Below, in pieces: positions 17,815 through 27,043 of a stretch of 64,000 nucleotides of DNA. The DNA is taken from the NCBI GenBank assembly GCA_963720515.1, contig OY970397.1:2170001-2234000 (forward strand), in the 5' to 3' direction. The position numbers and the translations under genes are program-made. Within the stretch, counting starts at the first letter, position 1, and each line of letters opens with the position of its first letter. This DNA comes from G963720515 sp963720515 (GTDB lineage: Bacteria > Actinomycetota > Thermoleophilia > Gaiellales > Gaiellaceae). The notes below the pieces were generated by a model that was not told the DNA's origin, searched no databases, and saw only the letters and a list, made by a program, of their open reading frames with translations.

Positions 17815-18996
17815 ATGACCGGCGACCTCGCCCGCGAGTTCGAGCGTGACCGCGAGCACCAGGTCACGCCGCTCGAGCTCTTCTTCGACCTGGTCTTCGT
17901 GTTCGGGATCACGCAGGTCACGGGCCTGCTCGCGGCCGATCCGACGTGGCATGGAGTGCTCCGCGGAATGCTCGTCCTCGCGGCGCTCTGGTGGGCGTGG
18001 GAGGTGTACGCGTGGCTGACGAGCGCGACCGATGTCGACGAGGGCGGTGTCCGGCTCGTGATGCTCGCGTCGATGGGCGCCATGCTCTTCGTCGGCCTGG
18101 CGGTGCCGGGCGCGTTCGGAGACGACGCCGTGTTGTTCGGCATCGCCTATCTCCTCGTCCGTCTCCTCCATCTCGTCCTCGCGGCCACCGTCGTTCGAGA
18201 CGAGCCCGACCGTCGCGACTCGCTTCTTCGGTTCGCGCCGACCGCGATCGCCGGCCCGTCGCTGATCCTGCTGGCCGGCTTTCTCGAGGGACGCGAGCGC
18301 ATCGCAGTGTGGCTCCTCGCGCTGGCGATCGACTACCTCGGCCCGCTCGTGGTCGGAGTCGGGCGCGGCTGGCGGGTCGCCCCCGAGCACTTCGCCGAGC
18401 GGCATGGGCTGATCATCCTGATTGCGCTCGGCGAGTCCATCATCGCCATCGGTCTTGGCGCCGGCCTCGTGCTCGACGCGGAGGTGATCGCGGGGGCGGC
18501 GCTCGGGATCGTCGTCATCTCGGCGCTCTGGTGGCTCTACTTCGACGTGGCCGCGATCCTCGGCCGGATGCGGCTGGAGCGGGCCGAGGGCCCCGAGCTG
18601 CAGCGGCTTGCCCTGCACGCGTACAGCTACCTCCACCTGCCGATGATCGCCGGCATCGTCCTCTTCGCCCTCGGTCTGAAGACGACGCTCGCTCACCCCG
18701 GCGACGAGCTCGGCACGGTGCCTGCAGTCGCACTCTGCGGCGGCGCTGCGCTGTACTTGCTCGGGCTCGTCGCGTTCCTGTTCCGCTTGACCGGTCGGAT
18801 CTTCCGGCGAAGGACGATCGGGGCGATCGTGCTAGTCGCTCTGATCCCCGTTGCCGTCGCGATTCCGGCCCTTGCGGCGCTCGCCCTCGTGAGTGCGGTG
18901 TGCGCGCTCGTGGTGGTCTACGAGGTGATCCTCCATCGCGAGCACCGGATCTACGTTCGGCATCCGGAGATCGCGTCATGGCGACCTCCGCCCTGA
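17815..18996 (+). CDS. ltrA: Low temperature requirement protein A family membrane protein
   Basis: The 393-residue protein has about 10-11 predicted helices and the two LtrA signatures, VTPLELFFDLVFVFGI at the N-terminus and ERHGLIILIALGESII in the middle (about residue 195). LtrA was named from a Listeria cold-growth mutant; its biochemical role is not established. The ATG follows a TAGGCT hexamer. The last 18 bases overlap a short start-like sequence that duplicates the beginning of the 15090 hydrolase. Confidence 0.88.
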   Translation: MTGDLAREFERDREHQVTPLELFFDLVFVFGITQVTGLLAADPTWHGVLRGMLVLAALWWAWEVYAWLTSATDVDEGGVRLVMLASMGAMLFVGLAVPGAFGDDAVLFGIAYLLVRLLHLVLAATVVRDEPDRRDSLLRFAPTAIAGPSLILLAGFLEGRERIAVWLLALAIDYLGPLVVGVGRGWRVAPEHFAERHGLIILIALGESIIAIGLGAGLVLDAEVIAGAALGIVVISALWWLYFDVAAILGRMRLERAEGPELQRLALHAYSYLHLPMIAGIVLFALGLKTTLAHPGDELGTVPAVALCGGAALYLLGLVAFLFRLTGRIFRRRTIGAIVLVALIPVAVAIPALAALALVSAVCALVVVYEVILHREHRIYVRHPEIASWRPPP

Positions 18997-19056
18997 TCCA
19001 CGGCGGAGGCGGCAGCGCGACGCCTACGCCGGCTGAGTCCGGTTCCCGCGTTTAGG
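18979..19056 (+). pseudogene. Truncated duplicate of the alpha/beta hydrolase N-terminus
   Basis: The frame reads MATSALIHGGGGSA before losing similarity and stopping at codon 26. The hydrolase at 15090 begins MATFALIHGGGSSAWDW, and the DNA shares the string CTGATCCACGGCGGAGGC. Only the first 15 codons are recognisable. I read it as the remnant of a second hydrolase gene left after a deletion, here overlapping the end of ltrA. Confidence 0.55.
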
Positions 19057-19111
19057 CCTCGTCCTTCGGGCGACAACGGAGGGCTTAGGGCGAAACGGAC
19101 TGGAGGAGGAC

Positions 19112-19669
19112 ATGGCTACCACCACGATCTCTCGAACGCTGCACGACGCGGGGCTTGCGCTCTGGTCGGGCGGCTCGACGATGGGCGCGGTCGGCGTGAA
19201 CGGCGCGACGAAGGCGGCGGAGCCGCGCGAGCGGCTCAAGGTCGCCGGCGCGGGCTGGAAGCGCTGGCAGCCGGCGCACGCCGCCGCGATCGCCGCCTAC
19301 GGGCTCGGCTCCATCGGGCTCGGGCATGCGAACCGCCGCCGGCTGCGCTCGGACCAGAGTCTCACGAGGCTCGTCGTCGCGAAGAGCGCGCTCACGGCCG
19401 CGGCGATGGCCGCGGACGCGTACGCGGCCTACCTCGGCCGCCGCGCCCGGCAGGCAGGCGCCGTGCCGGTCGGCTCCGCGACGACGTCCGTCGAGGAGAC
19501 GCCGCCCAAGGTCGCGAAGACGCTCAAGCGGCTGCGGGTCGTCCAGTGGGTCGTCCCCGCGCTCACCGGCGCGCTCGTCGTGGTCTCGTCCCAGATGGAC
19601 GAGCTGGACGAGCAGCAGCGCCCGCGCCGGGTCATGCACGGCATCCGCAAGCGGCTGCTTCGCCGCTAG
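19112..19669 (+). CDS. Uncharacterised membrane-associated protein
   Basis: I do not recognise this 185-residue protein. It has moderately hydrophobic alanine-rich segments around residues 55-75 and 90-110 (ALTAAAMAADAYAAYLG) and a clearer one near 140-160 (VVPALTGALVVVSSQM), with basic loops and a basic end (RRVMHGIRKRLLRR). GGAGGAGG lies a few bases before the ATG, a strong ribosome site. A long perfect hairpin follows, so it is probably a single-gene transcript. Confidence 0.65.
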   Translation: MATTTISRTLHDAGLALWSGGSTMGAVGVNGATKAAEPRERLKVAGAGWKRWQPAHAAAIAAYGLGSIGLGHANRRRLRSDQSLTRLVVAKSALTAAAMAADAYAAYLGRRARQAGAVPVGSATTSVEETPPKVAKTLKRLRVVQWVVPALTGALVVVSSQMDELDEQQRPRRVMHGIRKRLLRR

Positions 19670-19675
19670 GGAACT

Positions 19676-19705
19676 GCGGCCGGGGTGGAGGCCCACCCCG
19701 GCCGC
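19676..19705 (+). terminator. GC hairpin terminator
   Basis: GCGGCCGGGGTGG pairs perfectly with CCACCCCGGCCGC across a 4-base loop, 7 bases after the stop at 19669. No T-run follows, as is common in actinobacteria. Confidence 0.65.
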
Positions 19706-19854
19706 ATTCGTGCCGCTTTGACTTGCTCGAACTGGGTATGACATAGCCCGCGAGAGGGGTGCGAAGCCATCCCGCCCGACGCAGAGCCGCAGGCATGGAC
19801 GCTGGCCCGACGTTCGGTGTGGCGTCTCAATCAGGGGTCGAAAAGGGGGAGCCA

Positions 19855-22009
19855 ATGTCCGGAAGAGGCATTCGCCCCAAGCTTCGAATCGTTCGACTCG
19901 CGGTCGCCGTCGCGGTCGCCCTCCTGGCTGACCACGGGAGTCGCGTCCGCGGCTCCCGGTCCGTTCACGCCCGGCGCGCCTGGTGCGGGCGATCCGTACT
20001 TCCCGCTCGACGGCAACGGCGGGTACGACACGCAGCACTACCTCCTGGACGTGCGGTACGACCCGGCGACGGACGTCGTCGAGGGAGTCACCACGATCCG
20101 CGCACGCGCGACGCAGAATCTGTCGCGCTTCAACCTCGACCTCGAAGGGCTCACGGTGCTCTCGGTCGAGGTCGACGGGCGGGCGGCCACGTGGACGCGC
20201 AGCGGCGGGGAGCTCGTCATCACGCCCAGCGCCGGCCTGCGTGACGGCAGCCTCTTCACGACCAAGATCGCGTATCGCGGCGTCCCGGAGCCGATCAACG
20301 ACCTGTTCGGCATCAGCGGCTTCATCCACACCGACGACGGCGCGGACATCGTCGGCGAGCCGCACGTCGCCGACACGTGGTATCCGGTGAACGACCACCC
20401 GAGCGACAAGGCGGCCTACACGTTCCACGTGACCGTCCCCGCCGGCGTCGAGGCGGTCGCCAACGGCGTCCTCGAGGGCCAGACGACCAAGAACGGTTGG
20501 ACGACCTGGACGTGGGACGCGAAGGAACCGATGGCCTCCTATCTCGTCACCGCCATGATGGGCCAGTTCGCCCTGCACGCCTACAAGGTGAACGGGATTC
20601 GCTACTGGGACGCGGTCGACCCGGATCTCTACGCGCCGACCGGCAGCCCGCGTACCGGGCAGCAGTTCGCCATCTCGCAGCAGAGCCAGCCGGCGTTCAA
20701 GCGGCTGGCCCGGACGATCGCCGTCCCGGCAGGGGGCGCGAACCTGTCCTTCTGGATCAACCGCAACACCGAGCAGAACTGGGACTTCGTCTTCGTAGAG
20801 GCGCACACCGTCGGCCTGCAGGACTGGAAGACGCTTCCCGATCTGAACGGCCACACGAGCGACGACACGGGCTTCGTATGTCCGTACTGGCTGGGGTTGC
20901 ACCCGTTCCTCGAGCACTACCAGACCGATAACGGCGACGGCACGTGCACGCCGCAGGGCACGACCGGCCACTGGTGGGCCAGGAGCGGCGAGAGCGGCGG
21001 CTACGAGCAGTGGAGGGTCGACCTCTCCGCCTACGCGGGAACGAGCGTCGAGGTCTCCATCAGCTACGCGAGCGACGACTCCGTTCAGCTACCCGGCGCG
21101 TTCGTCGACGACATCGTCGTCTCGACCGGTGCCGGCACGACGTCGTTCGAGAACGACGGGAACACGTTCGACGGCTGGACGGTGCCCGGGGCGCCGGCCG
21201 GCAGCGAGCCGAACCCGAACGACTGGATCGTCGGAACGGCGGCCGACACGCCGCCGCCGCTCGGCCCGACCATCGACGCCTCGTTCGCGCGGCAACCGGA
21301 GATCCTCGCGTTCGAGTCGAGCATCTTCGGCCCGTATCCCTTCTCGGCCGGGGGCGGAATCGTCGACGACATCAGCGGGCTCGGCTTCGCGCTCGAGAAC
21401 CAGACGCGGCCGGTCTACTCGAAGGGCTTCTTCACCGATCCGCTCCAGGCCGACGCGGTCGTCGTGCACGAGCTGGCGCACCAGTGGTACGGCGACAGCC
21501 TGGCGGTCGCCCAGTGGAAGCACATCTGGCTGAACGAGGGGTTCGCGACGTACGCCGAGTGGCTCTGGAGCGAACGTGAGGGCCTCGGAACGGTCCAGGA
21601 GAACTTCGACTTCTTCTACAACCTCGTCCCGCCCGACGATCCCTTCTGGTCGGTCATCGTCGGGGATCCCGGGCCGGACCTCCTGTTCGACGTCGCGATC
21701 TACTGGCGCGGTGCGATGACGCTGCAGCAGCTGCGTCTCGCCGTCGGCGATCACGACTTCTTCCAGATCCTCCGCAAGTGGGCAACCACCCGTGCGGGAG
21801 GCAACGTCACGACGGATGAGTTCATCCAGCTTGCGGAGCAGGTCTCCCATCAGGATCTGGACGCGCTCTTCGACACCTGGCTCTTCACGCCCGGACGGCC
21901 CGAGCTGTCCGCGGCGTCCAGTGCCCGGAGCTCGCAAGCGGCCCAGGACCTCGGCCGCATGAGCGGGGTGCCCGCCCTGATGAGGCGCCTCGCCGGGCGG
22001 CACATGTAG
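19855..22009 (+). CDS. Secreted M1-family metallopeptidase with inserted beta-sandwich (frameshifted signal peptide)
   Basis: ATG 19855 follows an AGGGGGAG ribosome site and starts a signal peptide (SGRGIRPKLRIVRLAVAVAV...). A frame change near 19930 joins it to TTGVASAAPGPF in the next frame. The M1 N-terminal beta-domain (about 30-240) is followed by an insertion of about 230 residues. This contains WRVDLSAYAGTSVEVSISY and FVDDIVVS, as in the beta-sandwich of M6 immune-inhibitor peptidases. The catalytic part then resumes with GFALENQT (GAMEN equivalent) and HELAHQWYGDS-x(16)-WLNEGFATYAEW, giving the HExxH...E zinc site. It should cleave N-terminal residues or peptides outside the cell. Total about 717 residues. 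Confidence 0.88.
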
Positions 22010-22015
22010 CGACGA

Positions 22016-22051
22016 GGCAGCGGTCCCCGCCGCGCGGCGGGGACCGCTGCC
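22016..22051. terminator. 36-bp perfect palindrome, bidirectional terminator
   Basis: GGCAGCGGTCCCCGCCGC is followed immediately by its exact reverse complement. It sits 7 bases after the M1 stop and 15 bases before the end of the convergent FN3 gene, so it can terminate both transcripts. A zero-loop palindrome of this length could also extrude as a cruciform. Confidence 0.75.
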
Positions 22052-22065
22052 GTTCGGTCGTCTCC

Positions 22066-22988
22066 CTAGCAGACGAAGATGAGCGTGTTCGAGAACGGCG
22101 AGGCGTTCCCGGACGTGTCCACCGCTCGCACGGCGATCGTGTTCGGCCCCGTTTCCGTGCAGTAGACGATGTCCGCGATGAGGCCGATGCTCGTGCTCGC
22201 GAGCGTGCCGTTCACGAAGACCTCGTACAGGAGCTGCGAGTGCGGATCGAGGTTGTCCGTCGCAGCCGTCCAGTCGAGCCAGGCCTCCGGCGGCGAGGTC
22301 TCCGACGAGAACGTCAGGTTCGTCGGCGCGCTCGGCGCGACCGAGTCGTTCGCCGGCGGCAGCGTCTCCGTGACGACGTTGCTCGCCGCGGCGTTCCCGA
22401 AGCGGTCGCGCGCGATCACCTGGAAGGTGTGGGTGGATCCCGGCGCGAGGTACAGGACGGGCACGCCGGTGAACCCGATGAACGGCCCGAAGTAGGGGGC
22501 GCCGTCCACATAGAGCGTTGTGAAGACCTGGCTCGTGTTGTCGGTGGACGCCGTCCAGGTCAGGTGGACGCGCGTCGGGAAGACCAGCAGCGTGCTGAGC
22601 ACGGGCGTGGTCGGCGGCGTCGTGTCAGGCGGGATCGTGACCGTCACCGAGTTGCTCGACGCCGAGCGCTGGCCGTTCGAGGTGACGATGACCACCGAGA
22701 ACGTGTAGGTCGCACCCGGCGTGAGCGACGGGTGCGTGAACGTCGTCTTCGGCGGATCCACGCGGAAGCAGCCGGCTCCGCTCGACTGGACGCAGTACCA
22801 CCAGCTCGACGAGCTGCCGCTGCCCGCGTCCCACGCGAGCGAGACGCTCTTCTCACCGACGGCGGTGACTCGTAGGTTGGTCGGCGCCTTCGGCGACGAG
22901 CCGGGTGGCTCGTGGCCATGGCCGGCGCGCTCAGCACGAGCGCGAGAACGATGAACACGAAGACCGGTGCGGCTTTCCGGATCGACAT
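22066..22988 (-). CDS. Secreted protein with three fibronectin type III repeats (frameshifted)
   Basis: The start ATG 22988 is chosen because GGGGAGGAG lies 7 bases upstream. It encodes MSIRKAAPVFVFIVLALVLS, a signal peptide ending APAMA. A frame change near 22905 links it to the frame running to the stop at 22066. Three FN3-like units follow (about residues 30-120, 125-215 and 220-305), each with the PxxPTNLxV / VxLxWxAsTDN pattern and ending in AVDTSGN or ARDRFGN style strands. There is no catalytic domain or sorting motif. It is probably an extracellular binding or spacer protein. It is divergent from the RCC1-repeat gene. Confidence 0.75.
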
Positions 22989-23074
22989 GTGCATGCTCCT
23001 CCCCAAAGCGTTGCCCTGTGTCGACACCTACGCGACTGACCCGCGTGCGGATTGCCACGCGCCGACGATCGTGT

Positions 23075-23080
23075 TAGCTT
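23075..23080 (+). promoter_or_regulatory. Candidate -10 TAGCTT of the RCC1-repeat gene
   Basis: TAGCTT is followed by 10 bases and GTG 23091, the most plausible start of the broken repeat gene. No Shine-Dalgarno is present. Confidence 0.35.
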
Positions 23081-23090
23081 CGCGCTGCGA

Positions 23091-24761
23091 GTGAGGGCTA
23101 GGGGGCACAAGCTCGCGGTTCGCCGCCGCGCTCGTCGTGGGCCTCGCCGCGCTCGTCCTCGTCTCGAGCGCCGCCGCCGAGCAGTCCACCTCGAAGGCGA
23201 ACCGGCTCCAGGCTGCCGCCGTTGACGGCGGACGGCTACCAGTCGTGCGCGATCCTCACGGCGGGAAGCCTGCGCTGCTGGGGCTGGGGCAACTGCCGGT
23301 CGACTCGGCTACGGGAACACGAACTCGATCGGTGACAACGAGCTGCCGAGCTCGGTCGGCCCCGATCGACCTCGGCGCCGGGCCGGACCGCCATGGTGGT
23401 CGCGCTCGGCGAGCGGCACGTCTGCGCGATTCTCGACACGGCCGGTGCGCTGCTGGGGCGACGCGGGGTCAGACGGACGGCTCGGCTACGGCAACGTGCA
23501 GGACGATCGGCGACAACGAGACGCCCGGCTCGGTCGGCCCGGTCGACCTCGGGCGCGGGCCGGACGGCGCAGGGCGATCACCGGCGGCGAGAACCACACC
23601 TGCGCGATCCTCGACGACGGCTCGGTGCGCTGCTGGGGACGCGGTCTGAGCGGCCGGCTCGGCTCACGGCAACGTGCTGGACATCGGCGACACCGAGACG
23701 CCCGGCTCCGTCGCGCCGGTCTTCCTCGGCCCGGGCCGGACGGCGCGCGCGATCTCGGCTGGCGGCGCGCACACCTGCGCGCTCCTCGACAACCGCAGCG
23801 TGCTCTGCTGGGGCGCCGGCGGCCTCGGCGCGCTGGGCTACGGGAACATGAACAACATCGGCGACAACGAGAGCCCCGGGTCGGTCGGCGCCGGTCTTCC
23901 TCGGCCGGCACGGCAGTCGCGATGACGGCCGGCGAGTACCACACGTGCGCGATCCTCGACGACGGCAGCGTTCGCTGCTGGGGCTTCGGAGAATCCGGCC
24001 AGCTCGGCTACGGGAACACCCAGAACATCGGCGACAACGAGCTCCCCGGCACGGTCGGGCCGGTGCAGCCTCGGCGCGGAAGGCGATCGCCGTGGGCGGC
24101 GGCTACGACTACACGTGCGCGCTGCTCGTCGGCGGGTCGGTGCGCTGCTGGGGCGACAACCCGGCCGGCCAGCTCGGCTACGGGAACGCCAACGACATCG
24201 GGGACAACGAGCTTCCGAGCTCGGCGGGCCCGGTGCAGCTCGGCGGGCCCGCTCTGTCGATCAGCGCCGGATGGGAGCACGCCTGCGTACTCCTCGCGAC
24301 GGGCGCGGTCAAGTGCTGGGGGCGCAACGGCGAAGGGCAGCTCGGCTTCGGCACCGTCGCGCCGCCGCTCAACTACGTCGGGGACGACGAGACGCCCTTG
24401 AACACCGCGGCGGCCGTCGATCGGCGGGCTCGTCGCGACCCATGCGCGGCCGAACATCTCGCTCCGCCTGAACCACCGGCGCGACCGCTCGCGGGCGTAC
24501 CGGTTCACCGCCTCGGGCGAGCTCACGCGCTTCTTCCTCGACCACGCCATGTGCTCCGGCGCCGTGCGCGTGCGGGCGACGCACGGCCGGCGGTCGGTCA
24601 CGAAGTTCGTGCCGGCGGGGCTCGCGCGCGACGGTCGCTGCCGCTACTCGGCGAAGCTGCGCGTCCCGGTCACCGGCTACTGGCGGGTGACCGCGCGGTT
24701 CGCAGGAACCGGCTCGCTTACCGCGCGCACGAGCACGACGCGCCGGTTCCGCGCGGGCTGA
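23091..24761 (+). CDS. Secreted RCC1-repeat protein (many frameshifts)
   Basis: A signal-like stretch (AAALVVGLAALVLVSSAAA) is followed by about seven RCC1/BNR-type repeats. Each has the pattern HTCAILDDGSVRCWG, then GxLGYGN, GDNExPGSVGPV and LG; the CTGCTGGGG strings recur about every 170-180 bases. In the printed sequence the frame changes in nearly every repeat, so no single frame covers the gene. The final 70 residues (VRVRATHGRRSVTKFVPAG... to TAG-free end at TGA 24761) form a small beta-domain like those ending other secreted proteins of this group. It probably folds as an extracellular beta-propeller; ligand unknown. As printed it would not be translated in full. Confidence 0.65.
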
Positions 24762-24784
24762 TTGAGCCGCTGCGCGTCGCGCGG

Positions 24785-24790
24785 TAGGCT
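24785..24790 (+). promoter_or_regulatory. -10 element TAGGCT of the DUF6529 gene
   Basis: TAGGCT, then 9 bases, then GTG 24800. Confidence 0.5.
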
Positions 24791-24799
24791 CGGCGCCTC

Positions 24800-25363
24800 G
24801 TGGCTCATGTGGCTCCCGGCCTCGGTCGTCGCACTCGCGATCCCGCCTGGCTCCTCGTCCCCCTCGGAGCTTTCGCGCTCGTCGCGCTGACGGTCGGGCT
24901 GATCGCCCGGAGCACCTCGCCCGGGACGAAGGACTACTTCCAGCTCTTCTTCTCCGACCCGATCCACATGAAGGTCTGGCTCGCAACCGCGGCCGCGACG
25001 CTTGCGATCTTCCAGATCTTCAGCGCCGCCTGGATCTTCCGGAAGCTGCCGTGGAGCCGGCCGCCGTGGATCAACGCGGCGCATCGCTGGTCGGGGCGCA
25101 CGGCGTTCGTGCTCACGCTGCCCGTCGCCTACCACTGCATCTTCAAGCTCGGCTTCCAGGACGCGACCTCGCGCACGCTCGCCCACTCGCTCCTCGGCTG
25201 CGCGTTCTTCGGCGCGTTCGCGGCGAAGGTGCTGATCGTGCGGCTCCACCGGTTCCCCGTCTGGGTGCTCCCGACCGCGGGCGGGCTCCTCTTCGGGATC
25301 CTGATCGCGGTCTGGTACACGAGCGCGCTCTGGTTCTTCCGGATGATCGGCGTCGGGCTGTGA
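24800..25363 (+). CDS. DUF6529-like membrane protein
   Basis: The 187-residue protein has five predicted helices (about 18-38, 55-75, 98-118, 128-146 and 155-178). HRWSGRTAFVLTLPVAYHC, HSLLGCAFFGAFAAKV and WYTSALWFF match the actinobacterial DUF6529 family as I remember it. The regularly spaced histidines (HR, YHC, HS) resemble haem ligands of b561-type proteins, but this is an inference. The GTG is leaderless-type. It is convergent with the SRPBCC gene. Function unknown. Confidence 0.7.
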   Translation: MAHVAPGLGRRTRDPAWLLVPLGAFALVALTVGLIARSTSPGTKDYFQLFFSDPIHMKVWLATAAATLAIFQIFSAAWIFRKLPWSRPPWINAAHRWSGRTAFVLTLPVAYHCIFKLGFQDATSRTLAHSLLGCAFFGAFAAKVLIVRLHRFPVWVLPTAGGLLFGILIAVWYTSALWFFRMIGVGL

Positions 25364-25397
25364 AGCGGCGCGCGGCGTGTGACACGCCCGGAGCCGG

Positions 25398-26016
25398 TCA
25401 ACCAGGGGGAGCGGCGAGCTTCTCGGCGCGCTCCTTGATCCCGAGGAGCATCTTCCGCTCCATCACCCAGGAGCCGGGCTCCATCACGGCCATGCCGAGT
25501 CGGCCGCTGAGCGAGTCGCCGATCGCGATCCGGTTGCGGCTGACGAGCCGCGTGCCGCCGTCCACCGGCTCGAGGACGAACGACCACACCCACCTGCCGT
25601 CCTCCGAGCGCCACGCGAGCGTCCGCTCGGCGTCCACGATCTCGGCCTTCATGCCGGGCCCGTTCTTCGGGCTGAAGAGGACGTCGCCCGGCTTCAGGTC
25701 CTGGAACTCGGGGATCACGCGGTCGGCGCTCCGCATCCGCAGGCCGAGGAGGTTCTCGATCCAGTCGTACGTGTAGGCACCGCCGCGGTCGCTGCCCATC
25801 TGGACGAGCCACGGCCAGACGGCCGACGGCGGGGCGTCGATCGCGATCGCGCGCGTGGACTGGATGTCCGGCTCGGGCGAGGAGCTCGTCGCCGGGGAGC
25901 GTGCCCGCGGCCTCCTCCAAGGTCGCGCCCCAGGTCAGGTGCCAGTCGCGCAGGAAGAGGCGGTAGGCGAGGATCGTGGCCATGAGGCCGAGGATCCAGC
26001 CGGCGCGGCTCCGCAT
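25398..26016 (-). CDS. Membrane-anchored SRPBCC (polyketide-cyclase-like) protein (frameshifted)
   Basis: Residues 1-20 (RSRAGWILGLMATILAYRLF) form an N-terminal helix. After a frame change near 25880 (extra C in CTCGCCCGAG) the SRPBCC fold follows: IDAPPSAVWPWLVQMGSDRG, AYTYDWIENLLG, FVLEPVDGGTRLVSR and a C-terminal helix ending KERAEKLAAPPG. Such proteins have a hydrophobic cavity for lipids or aromatic compounds. The ATG at 26016 follows TAGGAT by 7 bases. The ligand is unknown. The full product would be about 205 residues. Confidence 0.72.
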
Positions 26017-26023
26017 GTAAGCG

Positions 26024-26029
26024 ATCCTA
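26024..26029 (-). promoter_or_regulatory. -10 element TAGGAT of the SRPBCC gene
   Basis: TAGGAT on the minus strand, then 7 bases, then ATG 26016; no ribosome site. Confidence 0.5.
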
Positions 26030-26083
26030 GACCTCGCCTTGCGCGTTCGTGGCAGCTGTCCTACCGTGGAGGCGCCAGGAGTC

Positions 26084-26888
26084 ATGCCGCTTCGCAGTAC
26101 CGCACTCGCCGCGTTCGTTCTCACGCTCGCCTTCGCCGCGCCCGCCGTGGGCTCGGCCGCCGTGTACACGGATCCCGCGGGCGATGACGACGGCGACCAG
26201 GCGCCCGACATCCAGACGATCACGGTGACGAACACCGCCGGGGCGCTGAGTTTCTCCGTGCACATGCCGAACCGCGCGGGCGGCTTCCGCTCGACGCGAC
26301 ACGTTCACGCTCTACCTCGACACGAATGGCGCCGGCTCGGGCGACCCGACGAAGTTCGGCGCCGACTACTACGTCCGCGTCGCCGACACGACGACGCTCG
26401 TCCCGTGGACGGGCTACGGCTGGGGCCTCGGCGGCCCGTCCTCGGCGGTCAGCTCGTTCATCGCCGCCCCCGACGTCGCGATCGGCGTCGGCCTCGGCGC
26501 GGTCGGCAACCCCGCCTCCGTCCGGTTCTCCGTCACGGCGACCTGGGAGGGCATCGTCGACTACTCGGACACCGCGCCCGACAGCGGGTCGTACAGCTAC
26601 CCGGTGCACACGTCGCCCCCGCCGGCCGACAAGACGCCGCCGCTCACGCGGATCACGCGCGGCCCGTCCGGCCCGACGTCCTCGCACAAGGCGACGTTCC
26701 GGTTCGCGTCGAGCGAGAAGGGCTCGACGTTCTATTGCCGGCTCGATGCGCGGCGCTGGCGCCTCTGCTCCTCCCCGAAGGTCTATCGCGGCCTCGTCAA
26801 GGGCCGCCACGTGTTCCGCGTCTACGCGCGCGACAAGGCGGGGAACGCGGACACTACGCCGGCCGTCCGCCGCTGGCGCATCCGCTAG
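26084..26888 (+). CDS. Secreted protein with C-terminal Ig-like domain (frameshifted)
   Basis: ATG 26084 has an AGGAG site and starts a signal peptide (PLRSTALAAFVLTLAFAAPAVGSA). The mature part begins VYTDPAGDDDGDQAPDIQTI, a motif of secreted beta-proteins. A frame change near 26290 leads to TFTLYLDTNGAGSGDPTKFG in the next frame. The last 85 residues (TPPLTRITRGPSG, FRFASSEKGSTFYCRLD, VYARDKAGN) form an Ig-like module with two paired cysteines, frequent in secreted proteins of Thermoleophilia. About 268 residues in all. Role unknown, probably cell-surface or extracellular. Confidence 0.72.
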
Positions 26889-26961
26889 CCGCGAACCGAC
26901 CGCCGGGCGCACGGCGCGACCCCCGTCACCGTCGCCCTCAGCGGGGCGTAGGTCGCGTGGT

Positions 26962-26988
26962 GCGGCGGGGGCTTCCGGCCCCCGCCGC
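26962..26988 (+). terminator. GC hairpin terminator
   Basis: GCGGCGGGGGC and GCCCCCGCCGC form an 11-bp perfect stem with loop TTCCG, 74 bases after the secreted-protein stop and before the MFS gene. Confidence 0.6.
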
Positions 26989-27043
26989 GCGAACGCACTC
27001 GCTTTCTCTACCCTGCGCTCAACCCAGAGAGGAAGGAGTGCGA

